DNA of 22,844 nucleotides from Spirochaetia bacterium UBA6919 (GCA_002450905.1 DKAT01000041.1:15776-38619), one strand, 5' to 3'. Positions 8,549-16,162 are shown, counted from the first letter of the stretch. Notes: a model not told the origin generated them from the letters alone. Translations and numbers: made by a program.

Positions 8549-9821
8549 TGAAACACTGAATAAGATTCTTTTGAAGGCTCTTAAAAAAGAATTTAATATT
8601 ATTGGATTCACTTCCCCGTCTAAAGCAATTAATATCATTGAAAAAGATTATTACGATGTTGTCATAAGTGATATTAAAATGCCAGAAATGAACGGCTTAA
8701 AAGTTCTGTCAGAAATAAAACGATTATCCCCAGCTACTGAAGTTCTCTTAATCACAGGGTTTGGAACAATAGAAGAAAGTGTTCGTGCTGTGAAACAAGG
8801 TGCCTATGATTATATCCTTAAACCTGTTGATTCTGATTACCTTATTAATAAATTAAACCATATTCAAAATTTAAAGAGCCTCCAAAAAAATCAATTTATT
8901 GAAATTAATGATCTGATAATCGTTTGTGAAAATCAACAAATGAAAAATATCATCGAATTAGCTGAAAAAGTTGCCCAGACTGATACTACAGTATTGATTC
9001 GTGGTGAAACAGGTACTGGAAAAGAAATTATATCAAAGTTCATCCATCTTAAAAGCCATAGACAGGGGAATCCCTTTATAAGTATTAATTGTGCCAATAT
9101 CCAGGAAAATTTATTTGAAAGTGAATTATTCGGTTTCGAGAAAGGATCCTTTACAGGCGCTGATAAAAATAGGAGAGGCTTTATAGAACTATCGAAAGGA
9201 GGAACATTATTTCTTGATGAGATTGCTGAAATGCCTTTACAGATCCAATCCAAATTCTTAAGATTTATGGAAGAAAGATCTTTTTATAAAGTTGGCGCAG
9301 AAAAGCCTACTAGCGTTGATATCAGAATTATTGCAGCTACAAACAAAGATCTGGAAGATAAAGTAATGAAGAACGAATTTAGACAAGATCTCTACTATAG
9401 ATTAAATGTCTTTAGTATAAAAATCCCTAGTCTGAAAGGAAGAATAGAGGATATTGAAGCTCTCACAAACTTCTTCATAAAGAAATTCAAATCGATCAAT
9501 CCTAAAATAAAAGGAATAAATCAAAGTTGTATTGATCATTTAAAAAAATATCCCTTTCCAGGAAATGTTCGTGAGTTATCTAATCTTATCGAACGGGCTA
9601 TGATTCTTGAAAAAGGTGAGTATATTTCTTCTGAAAACCTTAACCATCTCCAGTTTCACGATAAATCACCTAACCCATTGATGAGTATGGATGAATTAAT
9701 CAATGATCACATTATAAGAGTACTTAACGCAGTAAAGGGCGATAAGGCAAAGGCTTCAGAAATTCTCGGCATCGACCGCTCCACCCTGTATAGAAGATTA
9801 AAAGATTTTGGCTATCAGTAA
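8523..9821 (+). CDS. NtrC-family sigma54-dependent response regulator
   Basis: 432 residues from the ATG at 8523, chosen because the protein then begins exactly at the receiver domain (MKIMLIEDDE) with AAGGA eight bases upstream; a longer in-frame version from 8451 adds 24 residues unlike a receiver. The domains are receiver (1-118) with Asp8, Asp9, phospho-acceptor Asp50, Thr78 and Lys100, then AAA+ (about 130-365), then a Fis-type helix-turn-helix (about 395-430, KAKASEILGIDRSTLYRRL). Walker A is GETGTGKE (161-168) and Walker B is GGTLFLDE (226-233). The sigma54-contact loop reads GSFTGA (208-213) instead of the classic GAFTGA. It activates sigma54 RNA polymerase from distant sites after phosphorylation by the overlapping kinase. 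Target sites and a -24/-12 promoter lie directly downstream. Confidence 0.94.
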   Translation: MKIMLIEDDETLNKILLKALKKEFNIIGFTSPSKAINIIEKDYYDVVISDIKMPEMNGLKVLSEIKRLSPATEVLLITGFGTIEESVRAVKQGAYDYILKPVDSDYLINKLNHIQNLKSLQKNQFIEINDLIIVCENQQMKNIIELAEKVAQTDTTVLIRGETGTGKEIISKFIHLKSHRQGNPFISINCANIQENLFESELFGFEKGSFTGADKNRRGFIELSKGGTLFLDEIAEMPLQIQSKFLRFMEERSFYKVGAEKPTSVDIRIIAATNKDLEDKVMKNEFRQDLYYRLNVFSIKIPSLKGRIEDIEALTNFFIKKFKSINPKIKGINQSCIDHLKKYPFPGNVRELSNLIERAMILEKGEYISSENLNHLQFHDKSPNPLMSMDELINDHIIRVLNAVKGDKAKASEILGIDRSTLYRRLKDFGYQ

Positions 9822-9822
9822 A

Positions 9823-9835
9823 TTGCAATATGCAA
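9823..9835. promoter_or_regulatory. Upstream activator site 1 (predicted)
   Basis: Perfect dyad TTGCA-ATA-TGCAA directly after the regulator's stop codon, centred at 9829, about 106 bases before the predicted start site. A near-copy lies 31 bases downstream. Fis-type helix-turn-helix domains of NtrC-family activators bind dyads of this size in such positions. Confidence 0.6.
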
Positions 9836-9853
9836 CAGCCAATATATCATAAT

Positions 9854-9866
9854 TCGCATAATGCAA
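9854..9866. promoter_or_regulatory. Upstream activator site 2 (predicted)
   Basis: TCGCA-TAA-TGCAA, one mismatch from a full dyad, centred at 9860, about 75 bases before the predicted start site. Sites 1 and 2 share the extended right arm TGCAACA. Their centres are 31 bases apart, which is three helical turns, so both face the same side of the DNA. Confidence 0.6.
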
Positions 9867-9908
9867 CACTACATTACTTACGTCTCATAATTCTTAACAA
9901 CTTATATC

Positions 9909-9924
9909 TGGCATATAATTTGCT
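9909..9924 (+). promoter_or_regulatory. Sigma54 (-24/-12) promoter for the DsrE-like pair
   Basis: TGGCATATAATTTGCT matches the sigma54 consensus TGGCACRNNNNTTGCW at every specified position but one (T for C at position 6). The invariant GG (9910-9911) and GC (9922-9923) have the required 10-base separation. Transcription would start near 9935. It sits between a sigma54 activator gene with two dyads and the DsrE-like genes. Confidence 0.82.
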
Positions 9925-10150
9925 TTAAAATTACTGATTCTAACAAAAATTAGGGGATATTATATTTAAAATTCAATTTATTTTAAAAATACATCAATGA
10001 CATAAAAAATAGTTTTATAGATGTTTCTCTGATATAAATAGATTTTTTTTAATGATACCCCTTTTTTTATTCAAAGTTTTATAGCCTATTAAGATAACTA
10101 TTATTATTTTAATTGGTGTAAAACAACATATAAAAATTATGGAGGAAAAA

Positions 10151-10627
10151 ATGATTAAATCATCAACAAAAATTTCAATTATATCAATAATTGTTATTTT
10201 AACAACTATTTTTGCTGGATCTATGCTAATCTGGGCAAAATATGGTAAACAGAAAGTTGTTTATCACTTCAATGAAGGAAAATACAAAATTACCTTAGGT
10301 GGATTAAGAAATATCCAAAACCATATTAATGCTGTGGGCAAAGAAAATGCGGAAATCCGTGCTGTTTTTCATGGAAATGGTGTAATGACAATATTATCTG
10401 CTCCAAAAATCGATCTCGCTAACAGCGGTCTTACTAAGGAAATCCAAAAAAGAATTAAAAATCTTAAGAAACAGGGTGTTAAGTTCAATATTTGTAAAAA
10501 TACTTTAAAAGGAAAGAAAATCACAATTAATGATGTATTTGATGCTAAAGATTCAGATATAGTCCCAAGCGGTGTTGCAGAAATTGCTCATCTTCAGACT
10601 CAGGGATTTGCTTATGTCAAGCCATAA
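10151..10627 (+). CDS. Membrane-anchored or exported DsrE/DsrF-like protein (COG1416 type), copy 1
   Basis: 158 residues from the ATG at 10151. GGAGG at 10141-10145 sits five bases upstream, and overlaps the alternative ATG at 10139, which I therefore reject. Helix at about 8-28 (no Cys) is an uncleaved anchor or signal peptide. The rest is a single DsrE-like domain: KVVYHF at the first strand, TLGGLRNIQNHINA, AVFHGNGVMTIL, then VKFNICKNTLKG with Cys115 at the position where sulfur-carrying DsrE/TusD proteins have their active Cys, and finally SDIVPSGVAEIAHLQ and a YVKP end. The function of this subgroup is not established; protein-bound sulfur or thiol chemistry is inference from the fold. 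It is first gene after the sigma54 promoter and is followed 40 bases later by a close paralogue. Confidence 0.85.
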   Translation: MIKSSTKISIISIIVILTTIFAGSMLIWAKYGKQKVVYHFNEGKYKITLGGLRNIQNHINAVGKENAEIRAVFHGNGVMTILSAPKIDLANSGLTKEIQKRIKNLKKQGVKFNICKNTLKGKKITINDVFDAKDSDIVPSGVAEIAHLQTQGFAYVKP

Positions 10628-10667
10628 TCCTATTCAATATCTACAAAATATCATTCTCGGAGGCAAA

Positions 10668-11219
10668 ATGTTTAAAAAATTGCTAATTCCTGTGTTGGTA
10701 ATAGGATTATCAATAATTTCTTTCCAGTGTAAGGGTAAACCAGCCCCTTCAGACAAAGAAAAAAAAGATTCTAAACTCATGACAGAAAAAAAAGAAGATA
10801 AGAAAGACGACTCAAAAAAAGGTTCTTATCCAGCTCATAAAGTGGTCTATCATTTTAATCGACCAAGTTATAAAAAAACATTGGGTGGGTTAAGAAATAT
10901 CCAAAATCACATTAATGCTTTGGGCAAGGGAAATGTCACAGTCAAAGCAGTATTTCACGGAAATGGTGTTATGACCATTTTAAATACACCTAAAGATGTT
11001 GATCTAGCAAATAGTAATCTCTCCAAACAAATCCAAAAAAGAATTAAGAGTCTTAAAGCTCTTGGTGTGGAATTTAATATTTGCAAAAACACACTTAAAG
11101 GTAAGAAAATTAAAATTACTGATGTATTTGATGCAAAAGAATCAGACATCGTTCCAAGTGGTGTAGCTGAATTAGCACACTTGCAATTAACTCAAGGTTT
11201 CAAATACGTTAAACCTTAA
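10668..11219 (+). CDS. DsrE/DsrF-like lipoprotein (COG1416 type), copy 2
   Basis: 183 residues from the ATG at 10668 with CGGAGG upstream. A longer in-frame start at 10572 would run back into the previous gene and bury the signal peptide. The N-terminus is a lipoprotein signal with SFQC and lipidation Cys21, then a Lys/Asp/Glu-rich tether (22-55). The DsrE-like domain (about 57-183) is very similar to copy 1 along its whole length, including HFN, TLGGLRNIQNHINA, AVFHGNGVMTIL, FNICKNTLKGKKI with Cys139, and SDIVPSGVAE. The pair thus looks like a tandem duplication in which one copy is membrane-anchored by a helix and the other by lipid. It shares the sigma54-driven transcript with copy 1 and is followed by a strong hairpin. 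Probable site is periplasmic. Confidence 0.86.
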   Translation: MFKKLLIPVLVIGLSIISFQCKGKPAPSDKEKKDSKLMTEKKEDKKDDSKKGSYPAHKVVYHFNRPSYKKTLGGLRNIQNHINALGKGNVTVKAVFHGNGVMTILNTPKDVDLANSNLSKQIQKRIKSLKALGVEFNICKNTLKGKKIKITDVFDAKESDIVPSGVAELAHLQLTQGFKYVKP

Positions 11220-11237
11220 ATTTACCTGACATTACAT

Positions 11238-11262
11238 ATCCGGAGGATATTATCCTCTGGAT
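11238..11262. terminator. Bidirectional hairpin after the DsrE-like pair
   Basis: Eleven-bp stem (11238-11248 with 11252-11262, one G-T wobble) and a 3-base loop, ATCCGGAGGAT then ATCCTCTGGAT. It is followed by TTATTATG on the plus strand. It lies 18 bases after the stop of copy 2 and three bases before the stop of the convergent minus gene, so it can end both transcripts. Confidence 0.75.
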
Positions 11263-11265
11263 TTA

Positions 11266-11634
11266 TTATGTATGATAATCAGTTTTATAATGCCCATATT
11301 CTTCAATTAATGCATGGATACTTTCTTCAAGATTCTTCCCTTGTACTATTTGGCTTATTTTTTGATGAGATTCTAACTTAGCAAGAGACTGCCAGCTATA
11401 ATTTCTGACACTTAAAGTTGGATGTCGTTGAGAAGTAAGATAAATCGGCGGTATTGCAAGCAATTTCCCTTCATCAACAAGGTGATCAATAGCTTCTTTT
11501 ACGGCGATGGAGTCATTTAACAGAAGACAATTTACAACACTTTCATAACTTTTTCTGTCCCAATCAGGGGATCCTATTATATTTACTATATCCGATAAAA
11601 ATCCTTTCAACAATCTTGCAAATTCATTAACCAT
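11266..11634 (-). CDS. Small protein of unknown function (122 aa), helical, HEAT-like segment
   Basis: ATG at 11634 with AAGGAG upstream at good spacing (AAGGAGATCTAACTTATG). The protein has no signal peptide or membrane helix and is probably cytosolic. It appears all-helical. The stretch HPTLSVRNYSWQSLAKLE (about 76-93) resembles one HEAT or PBS-lyase-type repeat, and SIAVKEAIDHLVDEG suggests another helical hairpin, but the match is only by eye. It lies on the same strand as dnaJ, 265 bases downstream, across a possible terminator, and ends convergent with the DsrE-like genes. I do not recognise a family, and no function is proposed. Confidence 0.72.
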   Translation of the reverse strand: MVNEFARLLKGFLSDIVNIIGSPDWDRKSYESVVNCLLLNDSIAVKEAIDHLVDEGKLLAIPPIYLTSQRHPTLSVRNYSWQSLAKLESHQKISQIVQGKNLEESIHALIEEYGHYKTDYHT

Positions 11635-11778
11635 AAGTTAGATCTCCTTAAAAATACTTAAATATACAACATCTTTATTAACACTTCAGCAAGTCGTCCT
11701 GTGTCAAATGAGAAGTTTATTAAAAACTATTAAAACATTTAAAAATTATTCTAAGAGAAGGTTTCGTAAACAAACAAC

Positions 11779-11805
11779 ATCGGAATCAAATTTTTTCGTT
11801 CCGAT
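11779..11805 (-). terminator. Possible terminator of the grpE-dnaK-dnaJ unit
   Basis: Inverted repeat ATCGGAA (11779-11785) and TTCCGAT (11799-11805) about 95 bases beyond the dnaJ stop. On the minus strand the stem is followed by a T-rich run (GTTGTTTGTTT). The stem is only 7 bp, so confidence is moderate. Confidence 0.5.
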
Positions 11806-11899
11806 TGTGATTAGTTAGAGAAATATTGGATTTAATTAGTGCATCCTATTTAGGAAAAAATTTTTGCAATTATAAAAGTGGATTAACAAATAATTATAT

Positions 11900-13042
11900 T
11901 TAATTAAAACTATCTTTAATTTTCTCATACAATGATTTAGGTTTAGGGTTCACTTGTTCATCACGGTCTTTTGCAAATTCTTCGAGTAACTGTTTTTGTT
12001 TTGATGTTAAGTCCAATGGTGTTTCAACTAATATTTTTACGTGAAGATCTCCTTGTCCATAACCATTTAAAAAGGGGATACCATTTCCTTTCAATCTGAA
12101 TATTTTATTGGTTTGAGTACCTTCAGGGATTTTAAGTTTAATTTTTTTTCCATTTAATGTTGGGACAAGTATTTCAGTACCGAGAGCTGCCTGTGTAAAT
12201 GAAATAGGAATTTCGCAATATAAATTATTATCATGGCGTTCAAAGAATTCATGATCTCGGACATGGATGACAATATAAAGATCACCTTGTTCTCCACCAT
12301 ATGCCCCAGATTCCCCTTCCCTTTGGACTTTAATTTTAGTTCCAGTTTCAACACCTGGTGGTATTTTAATTGAAAGTGTCCGTCTTTTTTTTACAGTTCC
12401 CCTACCCTGACAGGCTGTACAAGGATTTTTTATAATGGAACCACTACCCTTACACGCATGGCAGGTAGAAGAGAAACTAAAAAAGCCTTGTGACCTTGAT
12501 ATTTGCCCACTACCTCCACAAGTATTACAAGTATCAGGCTTTGTTCCAGGTTTTACACCTTCACCGTTGCATGTGCTACAGGTTTCTTCTCTGGGAATTT
12601 CTATTTTTGTTTCTTTCCCAAAAACAGCATCCTCGAAATTAATTTCCATATCATAACGAAGATCAGAACCACGTCGTTTTCTTGATTTAGACGAACGTCT
12701 TCCGATTCCACCAAAAAATCCCTCAAAGAGATCTTCAAATCCTTCAAAGATGTCGTTAATTCCGCCTCCACCAAAACCACTGAAACCACCTGCCCCGCCA
12801 AATCCAGCAGCACCAGAAAATGCTTCATGACCAAATTGATCATATTGTGCTCTTTTTTTAGGGTCGCTTAAAACTTCATAAGCTTCAGTTGCTTCTTTGA
12901 ACTTATCCTCAGCTTCTTTGTTATCAGGATTTCTATCGGGATGATACTGTATAGCAACCTTCCGATACGCCTTTTTAATTTCTTCCTGGGTTGCACTTTT
13001 GCTTACTCCCAAGATTTCATAATAATCTCGTTTCCCTGCCAT
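11900..13042 (-). CDS. dnaJ: Chaperone DnaJ (Hsp40, type I)
   Basis: 380 residues from the ATG at 13042 (MAGKRDYYEILGV). An upstream in-frame TTG at 13051 is rejected because the GAGG ribosome site would be only one base away. Domains: J domain (about 5-70) with HPD at 34-36, a Gly/Phe-rich linker (about 75-105), then four zinc-binding CxxCxGxG motifs (CSTCNGEG, CNTCGGSG, CHACKGSG, CTACQGRG), then the substrate-binding C-terminal domains. All type I elements are present. It delivers clients to DnaK and stimulates its ATPase. It begins 21 bases after the dnaK stop, so it is co-transcribed as the last gene of grpE-dnaK-dnaJ. Nothing is unusual. Confidence 0.97.
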   Translation of the reverse strand: MAGKRDYYEILGVSKSATQEEIKKAYRKVAIQYHPDRNPDNKEAEDKFKEATEAYEVLSDPKKRAQYDQFGHEAFSGAAGFGGAGGFSGFGGGGINDIFEGFEDLFEGFFGGIGRRSSKSRKRRGSDLRYDMEINFEDAVFGKETKIEIPREETCSTCNGEGVKPGTKPDTCNTCGGSGQISRSQGFFSFSSTCHACKGSGSIIKNPCTACQGRGTVKKRRTLSIKIPPGVETGTKIKVQREGESGAYGGEQGDLYIVIHVRDHEFFERHDNNLYCEIPISFTQAALGTEILVPTLNGKKIKLKIPEGTQTNKIFRLKGNGIPFLNGYGQGDLHVKILVETPLDLTSKQKQLLEEFAKDRDEQVNPKPKSLYEKIKDSFN

Positions 13043-13063
13043 CCTACTCAAACCTCTGGTAAA

Positions 13064-14983
13064 TTATTTTTTCTTTGAATCCTCATCATCCACCACTTCA
13101 TAATCTGCATCCACCACTTTCTCATCTGTCTGAGAGGCTGTTTTATGTCCTGCACCAGGATCGCTACCTGGCTGCTGTTGTTTAGCTGCTTGTTCATAAA
13201 CGAATTGTGATATTTTATGGGTAGCTTGATTAAGTTTTTCGACTGCTGATTTCATTTGCTCGAAGTCACCTGACTCAACAGCCTTTTTGGTATTATCAAT
13301 TTCAGTTTGTATATTTTTTTTATCGTCTTCAGGAACTTTGTCACCATAGTCGTTTAACATTTTTTCAGTCTGGTAGATTAAATTATCGGCATTATTTCTA
13401 ATTTCAGCTTTCTCACGCTCTTTTTTATCTTCATTGGCATGAAGTTCAGCATCTTTAATCATTTTATCAATTTCTGATTCTGTAAGACCACTGGATGTTT
13501 CAATACGAACACTTTGTTCTTTTCCAGTTCCAAGATCTTTTGCGGATACATGGATGATACCATTTGCATCAATATCGAAAGTTACTTCTATTTGAGGGAT
13601 TCCACGAGGTGCAGGCGGGATTCCTACGAGTTCGAAATTACCAATCAGCTTATTATGAGAGGCAATTTCACGTTCTCCCTGGAAGACTTTTACAGACACA
13701 GCAGGTTGATTATCTGTTGCGGTTGAGAAAATCTGACTCTTCTTGGTAGGAATTGTTGTATTTCTATCAATTAGCTTTGTCATAACGCCACCAAGGGTTT
13801 CGATGCCCAGAGATAGTGGAGTGACATCCAATAGGAGAATATCTTTCACATCACCAGCCAAAACTCCTGCTTGGATAGCTGCTCCCATAGCAACTACTTC
13901 ATCTGGGTTTACTCCTTTGTGAGGTTCTTTACCGAAGATTTCTTTTACAAGTGTTTGGACTGCAGGGATACGAATAGACCCACCTACAAGGATTACCTCA
14001 TCAATTTCAGAAGGTTTGAGACCAGCATCCCGCAGGGCATTTTCACAGGGAATTCTGGTTTTATCAATAAGATCTCCAACCAATTGTTCAAACTTTGCTC
14101 GGGTTAAATTCACATTTAAGTGTTTGGGACCAGTGGCATCAGCAGTAATAAACGGAAGATTGATATCGGTGCTTTGTGAGAAAGATAATTCTTTCTTTGC
14201 CTTCTCGCTTTCTTCTTTGAGGCGTTGGAGGGCCATTTTATCCTGACTTAAATCAATGCCTTGTTCTTTTTTAAATTCGTTGACCAGCCATTCAATAATT
14301 CTTTGGTCAAAGTTATCACCCCCAAGATGGGTATCACCATTGGTACTTTTCACTTCAAATACACCATCTCCCAGTTCAAGAATGGTTATATCAAATGTAC
14401 CACCACCTAAGTCATATACAGCAATCTTTTCATTCTTTTTTTTATCTAAACCATAAGCCAGGGCAGCAGCAGTTGGTTCATTAACAATACGTTTTACTTC
14501 GAGTCCAGCAATTTTACCTGCATCTTTCGTAGCTTGTCTCTGTGCATCATTAAAGTAAGCGGGAACTGTAATCACAGCTTCTGTGACTTTAGTACCGAGA
14601 TAGTCTTCAGCAGTTTGTTTCATTTTCTGAAGGATACGGGCAGATATTTCAGGGGGCGAAAACTCTCCCTCTCTGACTTTGATCCTTACATCGTTATTGG
14701 TTCCTTTAATAACCTGATAACCCACCATTGTCATTTCGTCTGTTACTTCATCAAAACGTCTTCCCATAAATCTTTTGACAGAACGCACAGTATTATCAGG
14801 ATTTGTGATAGCCTGATTTTTAGCTGCCTGTCCTACAAGACGTTCGCCTTTTTGAGTGAATGCAACAATTGATGGCGTGGTTCTGCCACCTTCTCCATTT
14901 GGAATTACAACCGAGTCACCACCTTCCATAACTGCAACACAGGAATTTGTCGTACCTAAATCGATTCCTATAATTTTTCCCAT
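13064..14983 (-). CDS. dnaK: Chaperone DnaK (Hsp70)
   Basis: 639 residues from the ATG at 14983 (MGKIIGIDLGTTNSC); AGGAG eight bases upstream fits this start better than the in-frame TTG at 14989. The ATPase domain shows IDLGTTNS (7-14) and DLGGGTFDITILEL. The interdomain linker and start of the substrate domain are visible as VKDILLLDVTPLSLGIETLGG-type sequence, followed by the lid and an acidic tail EVVDDEDSKKK that carries a few Lys after the usual acidic end. Length matches the family. It folds and refolds proteins in an ATP cycle with DnaJ and the GrpE nucleotide-exchange factor, both encoded alongside. It starts 44 bases after the grpE stop. Nothing is missing. Confidence 0.97.
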   Translation of the reverse strand: MGKIIGIDLGTTNSCVAVMEGGDSVVIPNGEGGRTTPSIVAFTQKGERLVGQAAKNQAITNPDNTVRSVKRFMGRRFDEVTDEMTMVGYQVIKGTNNDVRIKVREGEFSPPEISARILQKMKQTAEDYLGTKVTEAVITVPAYFNDAQRQATKDAGKIAGLEVKRIVNEPTAAALAYGLDKKKNEKIAVYDLGGGTFDITILELGDGVFEVKSTNGDTHLGGDNFDQRIIEWLVNEFKKEQGIDLSQDKMALQRLKEESEKAKKELSFSQSTDINLPFITADATGPKHLNVNLTRAKFEQLVGDLIDKTRIPCENALRDAGLKPSEIDEVILVGGSIRIPAVQTLVKEIFGKEPHKGVNPDEVVAMGAAIQAGVLAGDVKDILLLDVTPLSLGIETLGGVMTKLIDRNTTIPTKKSQIFSTATDNQPAVSVKVFQGEREIASHNKLIGNFELVGIPPAPRGIPQIEVTFDIDANGIIHVSAKDLGTGKEQSVRIETSSGLTESEIDKMIKDAELHANEDKKEREKAEIRNNADNLIYQTEKMLNDYGDKVPEDDKKNIQTEIDNTKKAVESGDFEQMKSAVEKLNQATHKISQFVYEQAAKQQQPGSDPGAGHKTASQTDEKVVDADYEVVDDEDSKKK

Positions 14984-15027
14984 AGCCAATACTCCTTTTG
15001 ATGGGGAATGTAAAATATTTATATAAT

Positions 15028-15981
15028 TTAATGTGAGTTAATATTAAGTTCAGAGTAATTTATAGATTTTAAGATTTCGTCTATTTTATCGTGAACATCC
15101 AATTTATTTTTATAATCCTCTTGTAGATAATAATGATCGTTTTTTAATTGATAAACATCATTAAAAAGTTTTTTTTGATCTTCTTCCTGAATACTATTTA
15201 ACACCTGTTCTTCAAAAATATCTTTAGAAAATGAGAAAGGAATTTTATAAGTATCCTGATAATTGCTATTACCCTTCGCGACAACAACTTTACTATGTCT
15301 GATTACTTTATCATTAAGCATGTATCCCTTTTGCCATTCAGTAATTACAGTGTCATGTTTATAATTTTTATTGGATTCGTCAATTTGCAGAGCCTCGTGA
15401 AGGTTTGGGTCAAATTCTTGTTCAAGAGATTCAATAGTTTGGAGTCCATGATTTTGAAGATTTTTTTTAAATTGTTTTTCAATGAGAATAATTCCATCTT
15501 TCAAAGCATCGACATCATGTTTCTCTTCAAAGGATTCAAGAGCTTTTTCAAGATTATCAACTATGGGGAGAAGGTCTACAATTATTTTTTGATTTGCTGT
15601 AATTTGAAAATCTTCTTTTTCCCTTGCTGTACGTTTTTTATAGTTTTCAAATTCAGCCTGACGACGTCGGATAACATCTTCATAATCAGCGATCTTTTTT
15701 TGTAAATCAGCTATAATATGCTCTTTTTCTTTAATTTGTAACAAAAGATTTTCGTCTATTTGAGGTTTTGGAATATCATCTGATACCAAATCCTGGAGGT
15801 TTGCTGATTCGAATATAGATTTAATTTCTTTATTATCAGCATCTTCCATGAGTTGATATTTTTGTTCTTTCTTTTGATATGCTGACTTAAGAATTTTTTT
15901 ATGGTCTGGATTTTCAATTTGAGATAAAATATCTTCTTCAAATTTTTTAATATCAAAAGTTTCTGGTATCGATTTGTTCAT
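15028..15981 (-). CDS. grpE: GrpE nucleotide-exchange factor with duplicated terminal modules
   Basis: 317 residues, against about 180-215 for most GrpE. The core (about 78-238) is standard: a coiled coil (LQIKEKEHIIADLQKKIADYE), RRRQAEFENYKKRTAREKED, LLPIVDNLEKAL, and DPNLHEALQ to VIRHSKVVVAKG. A region precedes and another follows this core, and these resemble each other: residues 9-47 and 251-289 align without gaps with about 16 identities of 39 (FEE, L, I, D-KK, YQ-K, Y-L-ED). This looks like a duplicated helical module on both sides of GrpE. Start ATG at 15981 has only a weak ribosome site (GGG about 12 bases upstream). It is first in grpE-dnaK-dnaJ, behind a probable sigma70-type promoter. 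Role: releases ADP from DnaK. The role of the extra modules is unknown. Confidence 0.93.
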   Translation of the reverse strand: MNKSIPETFDIKKFEEDILSQIENPDHKKILKSAYQKKEQKYQLMEDADNKEIKSIFESANLQDLVSDDIPKPQIDENLLLQIKEKEHIIADLQKKIADYEDVIRRRQAEFENYKKRTAREKEDFQITANQKIIVDLLPIVDNLEKALESFEEKHDVDALKDGIILIEKQFKKNLQNHGLQTIESLEQEFDPNLHEALQIDESNKNYKHDTVITEWQKGYMLNDKVIRHSKVVVAKGNSNYQDTYKIPFSFSKDIFEEQVLNSIQEEDQKKLFNDVYQLKNDHYYLQEDYKNKLDVHDKIDEILKSINYSELNINSH

Positions 15982-16096
15982 GTTTAGAAATAACCCATTT
16001 TTTTTTGTAATTATGATTTATTTTGAATCATTAATATATAAGAGTTTACATCGTTGGTGGGTAGCTATACGTTATCCCATTTTTACAGTAGTAGTA

Positions 16097-16125
16097 TAAA
16101 TAATAATAATTTTCTAAATTGTCAA
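16097..16125 (-). promoter_or_regulatory. grpE promoter: Probable sigma70-type promoter of grpE-dnaK-dnaJ
   Basis: On the minus strand, a perfect TTGACA (16120-16125) is followed after 17 bases by TATTTA (16097-16102, four of six consensus bases). It lies between the murG stop and grpE, giving a leader of about 110 bases. I found no CIRCE element (TTAGCACTC-N9-GAGTGCTAA) here. Confidence 0.5.
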
Positions 16126-16162
16126 CAGGGTTATAAAAAATCATATAAATTATTGATTTTAA

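Larger units (their letters stand above)
9822..10150 (+). other. Regulatory intergenic region and 5' leader of the DsrE-like pair
   Basis: This 329-base gap holds two upstream dyads, a sigma54 promoter and, after a start site predicted near 9935, a leader of about 215 bases. The leader contains AGGGG (9952-9956) complementary to CCCCT (10058-10062), the latter followed by six T residues. A 5-bp stem over a 100-base loop is too weak to call an attenuator. No gene is seen here. Confidence 0.6.

Noticed and set aside
9952..10062. AGGGG / CCCCT plus T-run as an attenuator in the DsrE leader
   Set aside because: Only five pairs over a loop of about 100 bases; no competing structure found.
10572..10667. 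Longer start for the second DsrE-like protein
   Set aside because: It overlaps the first gene and would hide a clear lipoprotein signal that begins at 10668.
12435..14872. Many plus-strand ORFs opposite dnaJ and dnaK
   Set aside because: Shadows of highly conserved chaperone genes on the other strand.
15984..15998. Tiny ORF (MGYF) just before grpE
   Set aside because: Five codons and no ribosome site; no reason to think it is translated as a leader peptide.
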